From HLUCCA09 sp039189975 (GTDB taxonomy: Bacteria > Pseudomonadota > Alphaproteobacteria > Rhodobacterales > Rhodobacteraceae): DNA of 9,609 nucleotides. Numbering within the stretch: position 1 is the stretch's first letter; each line of letters opens with the position of its first letter. The stretch lies in assembly GCA_039189975.1 (NCBI GenBank), contig JBCCYI010000183.1, forward strand, positions 1 through 9,609. Direction: 5' to 3'. This document shows positions 1 to 6,407 of the stretch, one piece after another. A program made the translations under genes and the position numbers. Under the pieces are notes generated by a model that saw only the letters and a program-made list of their open reading frames with translations, ran no database searches and was not told where the DNA came from.

Positions 1-622
1 GTCGCAGGCCGTACATGGCGGCGGCGCACCCGAGTCCGGCAAAGCCGTTCTCGCTGATGGGCGAGTCGATGATGCGCTTGGTGCCGAACTCGTCGAGCAT
101 GCCCTGGCTGACCTTGTAGGCGCCGTTGTACTCGGCGACTTCCTCGCCCATCACAAACACGGTCGGATCGGCGCGCATCTCCTCGGCCATCGCGTCGCGC
201 AGCGCTTCTCGGACCGTCTGGCTCTTCATTTCGGTGCCTTCCGGGACGTCCGGCTCTGCGGCGACCTGCAGGGGCTGCACCGGAGCTGCGGGGACAGGAG
301 CGGCAGGCGAAGGAGCGGCCGGGGCAGGGGCCTCCGCCACGGGCGCGGCGGCGGGCGCGGGCGCTGCGTCGACGCTTTCGCCCTCCTCGACCATGACCGC
401 GATCGGCGTGTTCACCTTGACGCCCTCGGCGCCCTCGGCCACCAGGATCCTGCCGACGATGCCATCGTCGACAGCCTCGAACTCCATCGTGGCCTTGTCG
501 GTCTCGATCTCGGCGAGGATATCGCCCGATGAGACGCTATCCCCTTCTTTTACCAACCATTTCGCGAGCGTGCCCTCTTCCATCGTCGGCGAGAGGGCGG
601 GCATGAGTACTTCAGTCGCCAT
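1..622 (-). CDS. pdhB: Pyruvate dehydrogenase E1 component subunit beta with N-terminal lipoyl domain (partial, 3' end beyond window)
   Basis: This is the beta half of the thiamine-diphosphate E1 enzyme, which decarboxylates pyruvate in the cytoplasmic pyruvate dehydrogenase complex and passes the acetyl group to lipoyl-lysine. The first 207 residues are visible. Residues 1-80 form a lipoyl domain with the lipoylation site ETDKA, the modified lysine being residue 43. Residues about 84-125 are an Ala/Pro-rich flexible linker. From about residue 133 the E1 beta transketolase-like domain begins (VREALRDAMAEEM, VFVMGEEVAEYNGAYKVSQG, then PISENGFAG with the Glu that family knowledge places at the cofactor). 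A lipoyl domain on E1 beta is a known alphaproteobacterial arrangement. The ATG at 622 follows a GAAGGAAG ribosome site and lies 15 bases after the pdhA stop, so the two are cotranscribed. A pdhC gene would be expected past the left edge, but that is inference. Confidence 0.96.
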   Translation of the reverse strand, partial: MATEVLMPALSPTMEEGTLAKWLVKEGDSVSSGDILAEIETDKATMEFEAVDDGIVGRILVAEGAEGVKVNTPIAVMVEEGESVDAAPAPAAAPVAEAPAPAAPSPAAPVPAAPVQPLQVAAEPDVPEGTEMKSQTVREALRDAMAEEMRADPTVFVMGEEVAEYNGAYKVSQGMLDEFGTKRIIDSPISENGFAGLGCAAAMYGLR

Positions 623-637
623 TGCGCGTCTTCCTTC

Positions 638-1642
638 TCAAACGTCCGCGTAGATGTCGGTGTAGAGCTCGTCGAGGTCGGGCTCGGGGCTCTCCTTCGA
701 GAACTCGGCGGCGGCGTTGACGATCTCTTTGATTTCCTTGTCGACGGCCTTGAGCTCGTCGTCCGTCGCATGCTTGCCCGTGAGCAGGAGCTGGCGGACG
801 TTTTCGATGGCGTCGCGCTCCTCCCGCATCTTCTGGACCTCGTCACGCGTGCGGTACTTCGCAGGGTCGGACATGGAGTGTCCGCGGTAGCGGTAGGTCA
901 TGATTTCAAGGATGTAGGGGCCTTCGCCCGCGCGGCAGGCGGCGACGGCCTTTTCGCCGGCGGCCTTCACGGCGAGCACATCCATCCCGTCGACCGCTTC
1001 TCCCTTGATCCCGTAGGCGGCGCCGCGCTCCCAGAAGTCGGGCGATTTGGTGGCGCGCTTCACGGAAGTGCCCATGGCATACTGGTTGTTCTCGATCACG
1101 AACACGGCGGGCAGGTTCCACAGCTCGGCCATGTTGTAGGTCTCCGCGACCTGGCCCTGGTTGGCCGCACCGTCGCCGAAGTAGACAAAGGTCACGCGGT
1201 CGTTCTCAAGATACTTGTCGGCAAAGGCGAGGCCGGCGCCGATCGGCACCTGGGCTGCGACGATGCCGTGGCCGCCGTAGAAATGCTTCTCCTTGGAGAA
1301 CATGTGCATCGAGCCGCCCTTGCCCTTGGAGTAGCCCCCCTCGCGGCCCGTCAGCTCGGCCATCACCCCCTTGGGATCCATCCCGCAGGCCAGCATGTGG
1401 CCGTGGTCGCGGTAAGAGGTGATGCGTTTGTCGCCCTCGTCGGCGGCGGCCTCAAGCCCGACCACCACAGCTTCCTGGCCGATGTAGAGGTGGCAAAAGC
1501 CCCCGATCAGACCCATTCCGTAGAGCTGGCCCGCTTTTTCTTCAAAGCGGCGGATCAGCAGCATCTCCCGGTAGTACTTGAGAAGCTCTTCCTTGGAGAC
1601 GTTCGGCTTCTTGGACGTGCGCCGCGTCGAACGGGTCGCCAT
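638..1642 (-). CDS. pdhA: Pyruvate dehydrogenase E1 component subunit alpha
   Basis: This is the alpha subunit of the E1 heterotetramer, which binds thiamine diphosphate and decarboxylates pyruvate at the entry to the TCA cycle. The 334 residues match the usual length of the short alphaproteobacterial form. Visible motifs are the ThDP/Mg motif GDG (156-158) through ENNQYAMGTS (184-193), the substrate-loop segment YRDHGHMLACGMDP (77-90), GGSMHMFSKEKHFYGGHGIV (109-128), and the conserved loop YRGHSMSDPAKYR (252-264), which corresponds to the regulatory phosphorylation loop of the mitochondrial enzyme. The basic, Ser/Thr-rich first 15 residues are typical of this group. The ATG at 1642 is preceded by GGGAGGG at about 7 bases, a strong ribosome site. 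pdhB follows after 15 bases. A perfect palindrome 25 bases upstream of the start may be an operator. The family call is secure. Confidence 0.97.
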   Translation of the reverse strand: MATRSTRRTSKKPNVSKEELLKYYREMLLIRRFEEKAGQLYGMGLIGGFCHLYIGQEAVVVGLEAAADEGDKRITSYRDHGHMLACGMDPKGVMAELTGREGGYSKGKGGSMHMFSKEKHFYGGHGIVAAQVPIGAGLAFADKYLENDRVTFVYFGDGAANQGQVAETYNMAELWNLPAVFVIENNQYAMGTSVKRATKSPDFWERGAAYGIKGEAVDGMDVLAVKAAGEKAVAACRAGEGPYILEIMTYRYRGHSMSDPAKYRTRDEVQKMREERDAIENVRQLLLTGKHATDDELKAVDKEIKEIVNAAAEFSKESPEPDLDELYTDIYADV

Positions 1643-1666
1643 GCACTGCCCTCCCTGACAAGAATG

Positions 1667-1680
1667 GTTTAACGTTAAAC
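1667..1680. promoter_or_regulatory. Perfect 14-bp palindrome upstream of pdhA, candidate operator
   Basis: The sequence GTTTAACGTTAAAC is its own exact reverse complement. It lies 25 bases upstream of the pdhA start, between the ftsB stop and pdhA. It is flanked by further inverted arms, AAGAA at 1660-1664 and TTCTT at 1684-1688. An AT-rich symmetric site with a central CG in a GC-rich intergenic region looks like a dimeric repressor site; LacI-family operators often have such a centre. Which regulator binds is unknown. As RNA it would fold only into a 5-bp AU-rich stem, so a DNA site is more likely than a terminator. Confidence 0.5.
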
Positions 1681-1768
1681 GGCTTCTTAGCAGACGGGTA
1701 CGCGCGACACGACCTCCAAAACGACGCGGTCGCCTTGCGCTCAGAGCATAGCTTTGCGCGGGTTTCGC

Positions 1769-2071
1769 TTACTCAACGACCAGTTCGTTGTGCCGCAACA
1801 GACCAAGTACGTCGCGGGCGCGCTCATCCAACAAATCGAGATCCAGAAAATCGTCCGAGAGGCGACGCGTCAGGTTTTCCATTGCGGCGACCTCGGCGAG
1901 GATCTCCTCGCGCTCCGCTTCGAGCCGGCGCGTCTCGGCTTCGATCTCGATCCGGCGAAAGAGGCCATAATCCCCCTGCACGGCGGCAAAGGTGAAATAG
2001 GCCGACAACGTGAGGCACCCGGCGAACGCGAGTACGCTGCCCAAGCCGCGCGGTGGGGAGTGGAAGGTCAT
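1769..2071 (-). CDS. ftsB: FtsB/DivIC-like septum formation initiator protein
   Basis: This is a small bitopic inner-membrane protein of the FtsB/DivIC family, which in characterised bacteria joins FtsL and FtsQ in the division complex that activates septal peptidoglycan synthesis. From the ATG at 2071 it has 100 residues: a short N-terminus (MTFHSPPRG), a membrane span at about residues 10-31, the family-typical GDYGL at 33-37, a charged Glu/Arg-rich coiled coil at about 40-72, and a C-terminal block LDERARDVLGLLRHNELVV (81-99) matching the conserved end of this family. The frame stays open upstream to 2206, but that extension is not hydrophobic or family-like, so the internal ATG is preferred. 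No strong ribosome site precedes it, so the start is less certain than the gene. It lies 126 bases upstream of pdhA on the same strand. Confidence 0.85.
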   Translation of the reverse strand: MTFHSPPRGLGSVLAFAGCLTLSAYFTFAAVQGDYGLFRRIEIEAETRRLEAEREEILAEVAAMENLTRRLSDDFLDLDLLDERARDVLGLLRHNELVVE

Positions 2072-2173
2072 GGTATCATGCCCGAAGTCGCGTGCCTCAC
2101 ATCCGACCGCTCGGGGCCGTTCAACCGTAACGTTGCATAGCCGGCCGACGCTGTGAATCCCCATTTTGGAGGG

Positions 2174-2224
2174 GGCGGGGCGTGGGGCATGTGCGCCACA
2201 GGTCAACCCGCCGCCCCGCCTGTG
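2174..2224. repeat. Overlapping inverted repeats in the ftsB/DUF4214 divergent intergenic region
   Basis: GGCGGGGCG (2174-2182) is exactly complementary to CGCCCCGCC (2212-2220). A second pair, CACAGG (2197-2202) and CCTGTG (2219-2224), shares part of the right arm, so the two stems cannot form together. The structure lies about 90 bases upstream of the DUF4214 gene start, where its leader would be if transcription begins further upstream. GC-rich DNA makes such stems by chance, so function is uncertain. The rest of the 2072-2315 gap shows no clear promoter. Confidence 0.3.
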
Positions 2225-2315
2225 TTTTGGACGCGCTGAGCGGGTTCCAAGCCATCATTGCGCCGCATTGATTTGCCACGCACATGCCTGGGGGCGTCTG
2301 GCGGGGACGGCATTT

Positions 2316-3947
2316 ATGATCGCGAACAACATTCCGTTCGAAGATCTTTTTTTTGAGGAGTATTTTGGCCATCGTTGGGATGTGACGGGGGGCCAACGTA
2401 CGATCACTTGGTCCGTGTCCAACACGTTTGTGGATTTCCCTGGGTCTGGGCCAATAGAGGTCGCCAACCTCTTCGAAGTCGCAATGATCCCCCTGTTGGA
2501 AGACGCATTCCAGGCGTGGGACCGGGCACTGGATACAGTGTCATTTGACTACAGTCCTTACGACTCCAACGCAGACATCACGATCGGGACCGTTAGCTTG
2601 GACGGGCCAAGCGGCATTCTGGGGATCTGGGAGTCCGAAACAACCGGAACGACAATCGACCGCGCCGCCATTCTTTTTGATCTCGACGACGGGCCATTGT
2701 CGGTTTTGGGCTATTCGGAATCCTTCTACACCGTGGCGCTTCACGAGATTGGCAATGTTCTGGGTCTGGGCGACATCGCCGCGAGCGCCAGTGTGCGCAG
2801 CGTGATGGAAGATCCGCTGGCCGAGTTGATGCCCCAGACGTCCCAGCTGACCGACTTCGATACAGATTTGATCAGGCGCTACTACGGTGAGAGTGGCGCA
2901 ACCCAGCCGCCGAACGACGATCCCGACACGCCCGGCGATCCCGATACGCCGGGCAGCGACCGCCCCGGCGACGGCGGCGGCCTGCCAACGATCGACCCCC
3001 GCGGCGATGGCGATGCTCCCACGGGGGGCGGGCGCTTCGTCGGGACCACCGCCGATGACGTGCTCGACGGAACTCCCGGGGCCGACACCTTTGTCTTCTC
3101 GCAAGGCTCGGACAGCATCGCAGGCGCCGAGGGGCAGGACACGCTTCTCATCTACGACCGCATGGACGAATACACGATCCGTTGGCAGAGCGGCTTCTCG
3201 ACCGAGGCTCAAGCCTATGTCTACCACCAGTCAGACGGGCTCGACGAAGGGACGATGATCACGGGCATCGAACGGATCATCTTCGACAACGGCAACGACA
3301 CGTTCACCGACGGCATTTTGGATCTCACCGCCTTCGAGGGCATCCGTGACCTGAGCCTCTCCGAGCTCTACCCTCTGGCCGAGATGTACATCGCCTACTT
3401 CGACCGCGCTCCAGATGCCGTGGGCCTGAGTTACTGGGCCACCCGCCTGGCGGACGGGATGACGATGGAGGAGATCGCCGAGAGCTTCTTTGCGCAGCCC
3501 GAAACGCAGGCGCGCTATCCCGCCGACATGGACAATGCCACGCTGGTGCGGACGGCCTATAACAACTTTCTGGAGCGCGATCCGGACGCGGCCGGTTTGT
3601 CCTACTGGACCCAGGAGCTGGACGCAGGGCTCAGCCGGGGCACCTTCATGCTGTCGCTGATCAACGGCGCGCGCGACAACACGAGCGAAGAGGCGATGAT
3701 CGACCGGCGCACCATTGAGGACAAGGCAGACCTCGGCCTGCACTACGCCGGGTTCCATGGGCTCAGCGATGTCGACGTCGCGCGGCAGGCCATGGAAATC
3801 TACGAACGGAGCGAATCCAGCAGCTACCAGGCGGCCGAAGAGTTCATTGATCTCTATGAGGCCAACGCCTCCCCCGGCACATTCGACGCTGAGTTTCGCC
3901 TCGATATGACGGAACTAATCATGTCGAACCCGTGGGAGGTCGCCTGA
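2316..3947 (+). CDS. DUF4214-domain protein with degenerate M10-like metalloprotease domain, probably exported
   Basis: A 543-residue multidomain protein of unknown function. Residues about 15-192 resemble an M10/serralysin-like metzincin: TITWSVSN (29-36), FQAWDR (65-70), ADITIG (86-91), a zinc-site region HEIGNVLGLGD (143-153), a Met-turn-like SVM (162-164), and a terminal FDTDLIRRYYG. The second and third zinc ligands of the usual HExxHxxGxxH are Asn147 and Asp153. Residues 193-240 are a Pro/Asp/Gly linker. Residues 242-280 form a weak haemolysin-type Ca-binding block (DDVLDGTPGADTFVFSQG). Residues 355-452 hold two DUF4214 half-repeats, each with RxPDAxGLSYW-like cores (364-374 and 421-431). 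There is no N-terminal signal peptide; this architecture in roseobacters usually goes with type I secretion by a C-terminal signal, which is inference here. The ATG at 2316 is chosen because the fold begins just after it and a G-rich stretch (2301-2310) precedes it. The first half is less GC-rich than the second. Confidence 0.85.
   Translation: MIANNIPFEDLFFEEYFGHRWDVTGGQRTITWSVSNTFVDFPGSGPIEVANLFEVAMIPLLEDAFQAWDRALDTVSFDYSPYDSNADITIGTVSLDGPSGILGIWESETTGTTIDRAAILFDLDDGPLSVLGYSESFYTVALHEIGNVLGLGDIAASASVRSVMEDPLAELMPQTSQLTDFDTDLIRRYYGESGATQPPNDDPDTPGDPDTPGSDRPGDGGGLPTIDPRGDGDAPTGGGRFVGTTADDVLDGTPGADTFVFSQGSDSIAGAEGQDTLLIYDRMDEYTIRWQSGFSTEAQAYVYHQSDGLDEGTMITGIERIIFDNGNDTFTDGILDLTAFEGIRDLSLSELYPLAEMYIAYFDRAPDAVGLSYWATRLADGMTMEEIAESFFAQPETQARYPADMDNATLVRTAYNNFLERDPDAAGLSYWTQELDAGLSRGTFMLSLINGARDNTSEEAMIDRRTIEDKADLGLHYAGFHGLSDVDVARQAMEIYERSESSSYQAAEEFIDLYEANASPGTFDAEFRLDMTELIMSNPWEVA
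2347..2354 (+). repeat. Eight-T homopolymer in codons 11-13 of the DUF4214 gene
   Basis: Eight consecutive T bases encode part of Leu-Phe-Phe near the start of the exported-protein gene. No other T run of this length was noticed in this GC-rich window. A one-base slip would frameshift the protein almost immediately after its start. Confidence 0.9.
2919..2954 (+). repeat. Tandem 18-bp repeat encoding DPDTPG twice
   Basis: Two adjacent 18-base units (2919-2936 and 2937-2954) differ at two bases and each encode Asp-Pro-Asp-Thr-Pro-Gly. They sit in the flexible linker between the metzincin-like domain and the Ca-binding block. The in-frame unit length suggests linker length can change without breaking the protein. 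Confidence 0.85.
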
Positions 3948-4136
3948 GCCCGGCCGCCGGAGGCCCTCTTCCTCCCGCGCGGCCCGTATCTCGCCATCAG
4001 AATGGGCGTGGCGCGCCACAACATCGCTATGTCACGGCAAGGCACCGCGTCTGGTGATCAGGCGATATGGGCCATGCGCGCCTTGGCAGCGCGCCTGGCC
4101 GCGATGTCGTGCGGCGGGCCGACGCCAGGCTTAGTG
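3948..4136. other. Convergent intergenic region with a 12-bp palindrome, no gene seen
   Basis: These 189 bases separate the ends of the DUF4214 gene and fba. They hold a perfect palindrome GTGGCGCGCCAC (4008-4019) and short GC-rich self-complementary stretches such as GGCCGCCGGAGGCC (3954-3967 approximately). None is followed by a T run, so no intrinsic terminator can be assigned on either strand. No coding frame here resembles a protein family. Confidence 0.5.
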
Positions 4137-5066
4137 TTAGGCCTTGCCTTTGTAGATGTCGATGAGCTTGCCCAGCATCTCAAGCGCCTCGCCGCGCTCA
4201 CGCTGGAAGCTGTTGCGCCCGATGATCGAGCCGTTTCCGCCACCGTCGCGGATCGCGCGGGCGTCGTCGAAGACGCTGTCGGCCCCTTTCTTCGCGCCAC
4301 CGGAGAAGACGATGATCCGCCGCCCGTTAAAGGACGAGCGGACACATTCGGCCACGCGCGCGGCCTGGGTCGAGACATCGATCCCCTCGCTTTCGAACAC
4401 CTTCTTGGCCTCGCCCTGTTCGAGGTGATCGGTCGAGAGCTTTACCTTGATGATGTGGGCGCCCAGGAGCGCCGCGATGTGCGCGGCATAGGCGGAGATG
4501 TCGGCCGCCGTTTCACCCTCCTTGGAGAGAACCTCGCCGCGGGGGTAGGACCAGATCACCGTGGCGATCCCGCAGGCCGCCGCCTCGCGGCGCATCTCGA
4601 CGATCTCCTCGAACATATCGAGCGCCATGTCGGAGCCGGGATAGATCGTAAAGCCGATGGCCGCGCAGCCGAGCCGCAGCGCGTCGTCGACGCCGGCGGT
4701 GACGGCCTGGTTCTTGCCTGCGCCCGGACCCATCAGCGAGTTGGCGGAGTTCACCTTCAGGATGGTCGGGATCTGCCCGGCAAAGGTGTCTGCGCCAGCC
4801 TCCAATGGGCCAATGGGCGCAGCGTAGGCACTGAGCCCAGCGTCGATCGCGAGCTGGTAGTGATAATGCGGATCATAGCCCGCCGGGTTCGGCGCGAAGG
4901 AGCGGGCGGGCCCGTGCTCAAACCCCTGGTCGACCGGCAGGATGATCATCTTGCCTGTGCCGCCAAGCTTGCCCTGCATGAGCATCTGGCAAAGCTTGCC
5001 CTTCACGCCCGGGGTTTCGCCCTCGTAATTGGCGAGGATCTTCTGCACGGTCCGCGTGGCTTTCAT
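4137..5066 (-). CDS. fbaB: Class I fructose-bisphosphate aldolase, archaeal type (DhnA/FbaB family)
   Basis: A cytoplasmic Schiff-base aldolase that reversibly splits fructose 1,6-bisphosphate into glyceraldehyde 3-phosphate and dihydroxyacetone phosphate. The 309 residues are the usual length. Visible family features are ILPVDQGFEHGP (42-53) near the N-terminus, the beta-barrel strand with ATVIWSYPRGE (168-178), the segment AHIIKVKLSTDH (203-214), which by family knowledge carries the Schiff-base lysine (Lys207 or Lys209), and the phosphate-binding VFSGGAKKG (253-261) and GNGSIIGRNSFQR (277-289). The ATG at 5066 (MKATRTVQKILANYEG) is chosen over an upstream ATG at 5120 because AGGAAGG lies 9-10 bases before it and the extra residues look non-coding. 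It is transcribed in the same direction as pgk but lies 106 bases past the ydeI-like stop, so it may have its own promoter. The symbol rests on family, not on strain data. Confidence 0.94.
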   Translation of the reverse strand: MKATRTVQKILANYEGETPGVKGKLCQMLMQGKLGGTGKMIILPVDQGFEHGPARSFAPNPAGYDPHYHYQLAIDAGLSAYAAPIGPLEAGADTFAGQIPTILKVNSANSLMGPGAGKNQAVTAGVDDALRLGCAAIGFTIYPGSDMALDMFEEIVEMRREAAACGIATVIWSYPRGEVLSKEGETAADISAYAAHIAALLGAHIIKVKLSTDHLEQGEAKKVFESEGIDVSTQAARVAECVRSSFNGRRIIVFSGGAKKGADSVFDDARAIRDGGGNGSIIGRNSFQRERGEALEMLGKLIDIYKGKA

Positions 5067-5104
5067 CGGGGCTATCCTTCCTGAGTGATGTCTCGTTGGG
5101 CGTG

Positions 5105-5133
5105 GGCGTAGAACCGGCACGGCTGCCTTGCAA
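5105..5133 (-). promoter_or_regulatory. Possible weak promoter for fba
   Basis: On the minus strand TTGCAA (5133-5128) and TACGCC (5110-5105) are separated by 17 bases, about 40 bases upstream of the fba start. The -35 matches four of six consensus positions and the -10 only two of six, so this is a weak candidate chosen mainly by position. Confidence 0.2.
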
Positions 5134-5172
5134 GCGTGATTGCGCTAAAGGGCGCGGTTGAGCGCTGCCGAC

Positions 5173-5742
5173 TTACATATGCGGGGGTGTTCTGCCGTCG
5201 GCGGCAAGTCTGGCGACCTCTGCGATGCGCTTGGTGCGGGTGGCCTCCGTTTTCGCGATCTTGATCCAGCGCAGAATGTTGCGTTTGGCGGAGGGGGCAA
5301 ACCCGCTGAACTGTGCAGCGGCTGGCGGGCGTAGTGCGAGCGCCTTGGCCAGATCCTCCGGTATGCGGAGCGCATCGACATCGGCGTAGAACTCCCAAAG
5401 TCCCGAAGCCTTGCCCGCTTCGATCGAGGCTTTGCCGGCCGGCTGCATGCGACCTTCGTCGATCAGCCGTGCGGCGCGCTTTTTGTAGCTTTGCGCCCAG
5501 GCCTGCTGGCGGCGTGGCGCGATCAGCTGCATCGTCCGCGCCTCGTCCAGCTTCATGCGTCGCCCATCGATCCAACCGAAGGCCACGAGGGCGTCAAGCA
5601 CATCGTCGCGCCCGACGTAGCGGTCCGCATCGCTCTTCTTCCACGTGACCAGCCAGACGGCGCTGTCCCGGGTATGGTGGATGGCCAGCCACGCCCATAG
5701 CGCATCGGTCGAGGCGACCTCGACGCGTGGCGCATCGCTCAT
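5173..5742 (-). CDS. YdeI/OmpD-associated (OmdA) family protein
   Basis: A 189-residue cytoplasmic-looking protein of the YdeI/OmpD-associated family, annotated in databases as bacteriocin-protection because of enterobacterial members linked to antimicrobial peptide tolerance. The biochemical activity is not known, and the name should not be read as a function here. Visible family marks are the N-terminal region with W-rich segments (LWAWLA, VWLVTWKKSD), FGWIDG (55-60), RMKLDEARTMQLIAPRR (62-78), and the conserved C-terminal helix pair FAPSAKRNILRWIKIAK (148-164) then TRTKRIAE (168-175). No signal peptide or membrane span is seen. The ATG at 5742 overlaps the stop of the upstream DUF2461 gene by four bases (ATGA) and no ribosome site is evident, so translation is probably coupled. 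It is the last of a tight run beginning at pgk. Confidence 0.88.
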   Translation of the reverse strand: MSDAPRVEVASTDALWAWLAIHHTRDSAVWLVTWKKSDADRYVGRDDVLDALVAFGWIDGRRMKLDEARTMQLIAPRRQQAWAQSYKKRAARLIDEGRMQPAGKASIEAGKASGLWEFYADVDALRIPEDLAKALALRPPAAAQFSGFAPSAKRNILRWIKIAKTEATRTKRIAEVARLAADGRTPPHM

Positions 5743-6407
5743 GCGGTCAAGGCGCTGTCGAGCCAGGCGCGCGCGGGTTCGAGCCCCTTGGCAAGTCGGC
5801 GAAGCGTGGAGGTCAAGCCGTCGTCGCGCCAGCCGTCGGGCAGGTCCGCGCCGAGCACAATGCCCTTGCGCTTCAGAAGCTCAGCGTGGGGATGGTCCGG
5901 TGCGAAGGGTTTGGGGACGCGTTTCAGTGGCGGCGCGCCAAATGCGTGGAGCTTGGCACCGACTCCATCCGCCGCACGGTCCATCGCGTCGACAAACGCG
6001 TCGCCGTCGCGGTCCAGCGCCGCACGCAGCCTTGTGAGAGCTGGACCCTGCGGGCCGGGAGCTCCGGCGCCGAGAAAGAGATACTCCGGTGCCGCCCCGA
6101 GGAACCAGCCGGCGCGCGGACCGTCCCCGCCCGGAAACCAGGAGACGTGCAGATGCGCATTGTAGGGGGTCTTGTCCTTGGAAAAGCGCACATCCCGATA
6201 GATGCGGAACACCTTGGGCTTGAAAGACACCCCACTCAGCCGCGACAGATCTTCGGCCACCAGGTCGGCCATAAACTCGGCGGGCTTGCGGATCCGCGAG
6301 ACATAGTCGTCCTTGCGCGGATCAAACCAGTCCTTGCTGTTGTTGGCCGCGAGCTCCCGAAAGAAAGCCAGCGCATCGTCGATCAGAGCGTCAAATCCGT
6401 CTGACAT
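5739..6407 (-). CDS. DUF2461 / TIGR02453 family protein
   Basis: A 222-residue conserved protein of unknown function. The family is recognised from FFRELAANNSKDWFDPRK (15-32) near the start, the signature FRIYRDVRFSKDKTPYNAHL (67-86), and the late segment LKRKGIVLGADLPD (178-191). The length is normal for the family. There is no signal peptide, membrane span or familiar catalytic motif. The start at 6407 shares one base with the SDR stop (TGATG), and the stop overlaps the next gene's ATG, so the three genes are probably translated as a coupled set. The frame runs open upstream to 6542, but that part overlaps the SDR gene and does not look like this family, so it is excluded. The family is certain; its job is not known to me. 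Confidence 0.92.
   Translation of the reverse strand: MSDGFDALIDDALAFFRELAANNSKDWFDPRKDDYVSRIRKPAEFMADLVAEDLSRLSGVSFKPKVFRIYRDVRFSKDKTPYNAHLHVSWFPGGDGPRAGWFLGAAPEYLFLGAGAPGPQGPALTRLRAALDRDGDAFVDAMDRAADGVGAKLHAFGAPPLKRVPKPFAPDHPHAELLKRKGIVLGADLPDGWRDDGLTSTLRRLAKGLEPARAWLDSALTA

Noticed and set aside
260..375. Repetitive GC-rich stretch in pdhB as a DNA repeat element
   Set aside because: It encodes the Ala/Pro interdomain linker usual for lipoyl-bearing proteins, in frame with conserved domains on both sides.
770..1672. A 300-codon open frame opposite pdhA, and a 175-codon plus-strand frame at 126-653 opposite pdhB
   Set aside because: Both mirror conserved pdh genes; the second is Ala/Ser-rich only because it reads the Ala/Pro linker backward.
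2166..2315. A 50-codon N-terminal extension of the DUF4214 protein
   Set aside because: The extra residues are Cys/His/Arg/Pro-rich with no signal peptide or family similarity, and they overlap GC-rich inverted repeats.
2541..3227. A 228-codon minus-strand frame inside the DUF4214 gene
   Set aside because: The plus-strand reading has recognisable domains along its length; this frame has none.
4008..4019. Perfect palindrome GTGGCGCGCCAC as a terminator or operator
   Set aside because: There is no following T run, it lies between converging gene ends, and a GC-only palindrome is common by chance at this base composition.
4002..5084. A 360-codon open frame on the plus strand opposite fba
   Set aside because: It is the antisense of a clear aldolase and has no recognisable family; long antisense frames are expected in GC-rich coding DNA.
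5139..5172. Possible hairpin GCGCT/AGCGC just past the YdeI-family stop as a terminator
   Set aside because: Only five base pairs with a 14-base loop and no T tract; too weak to call.
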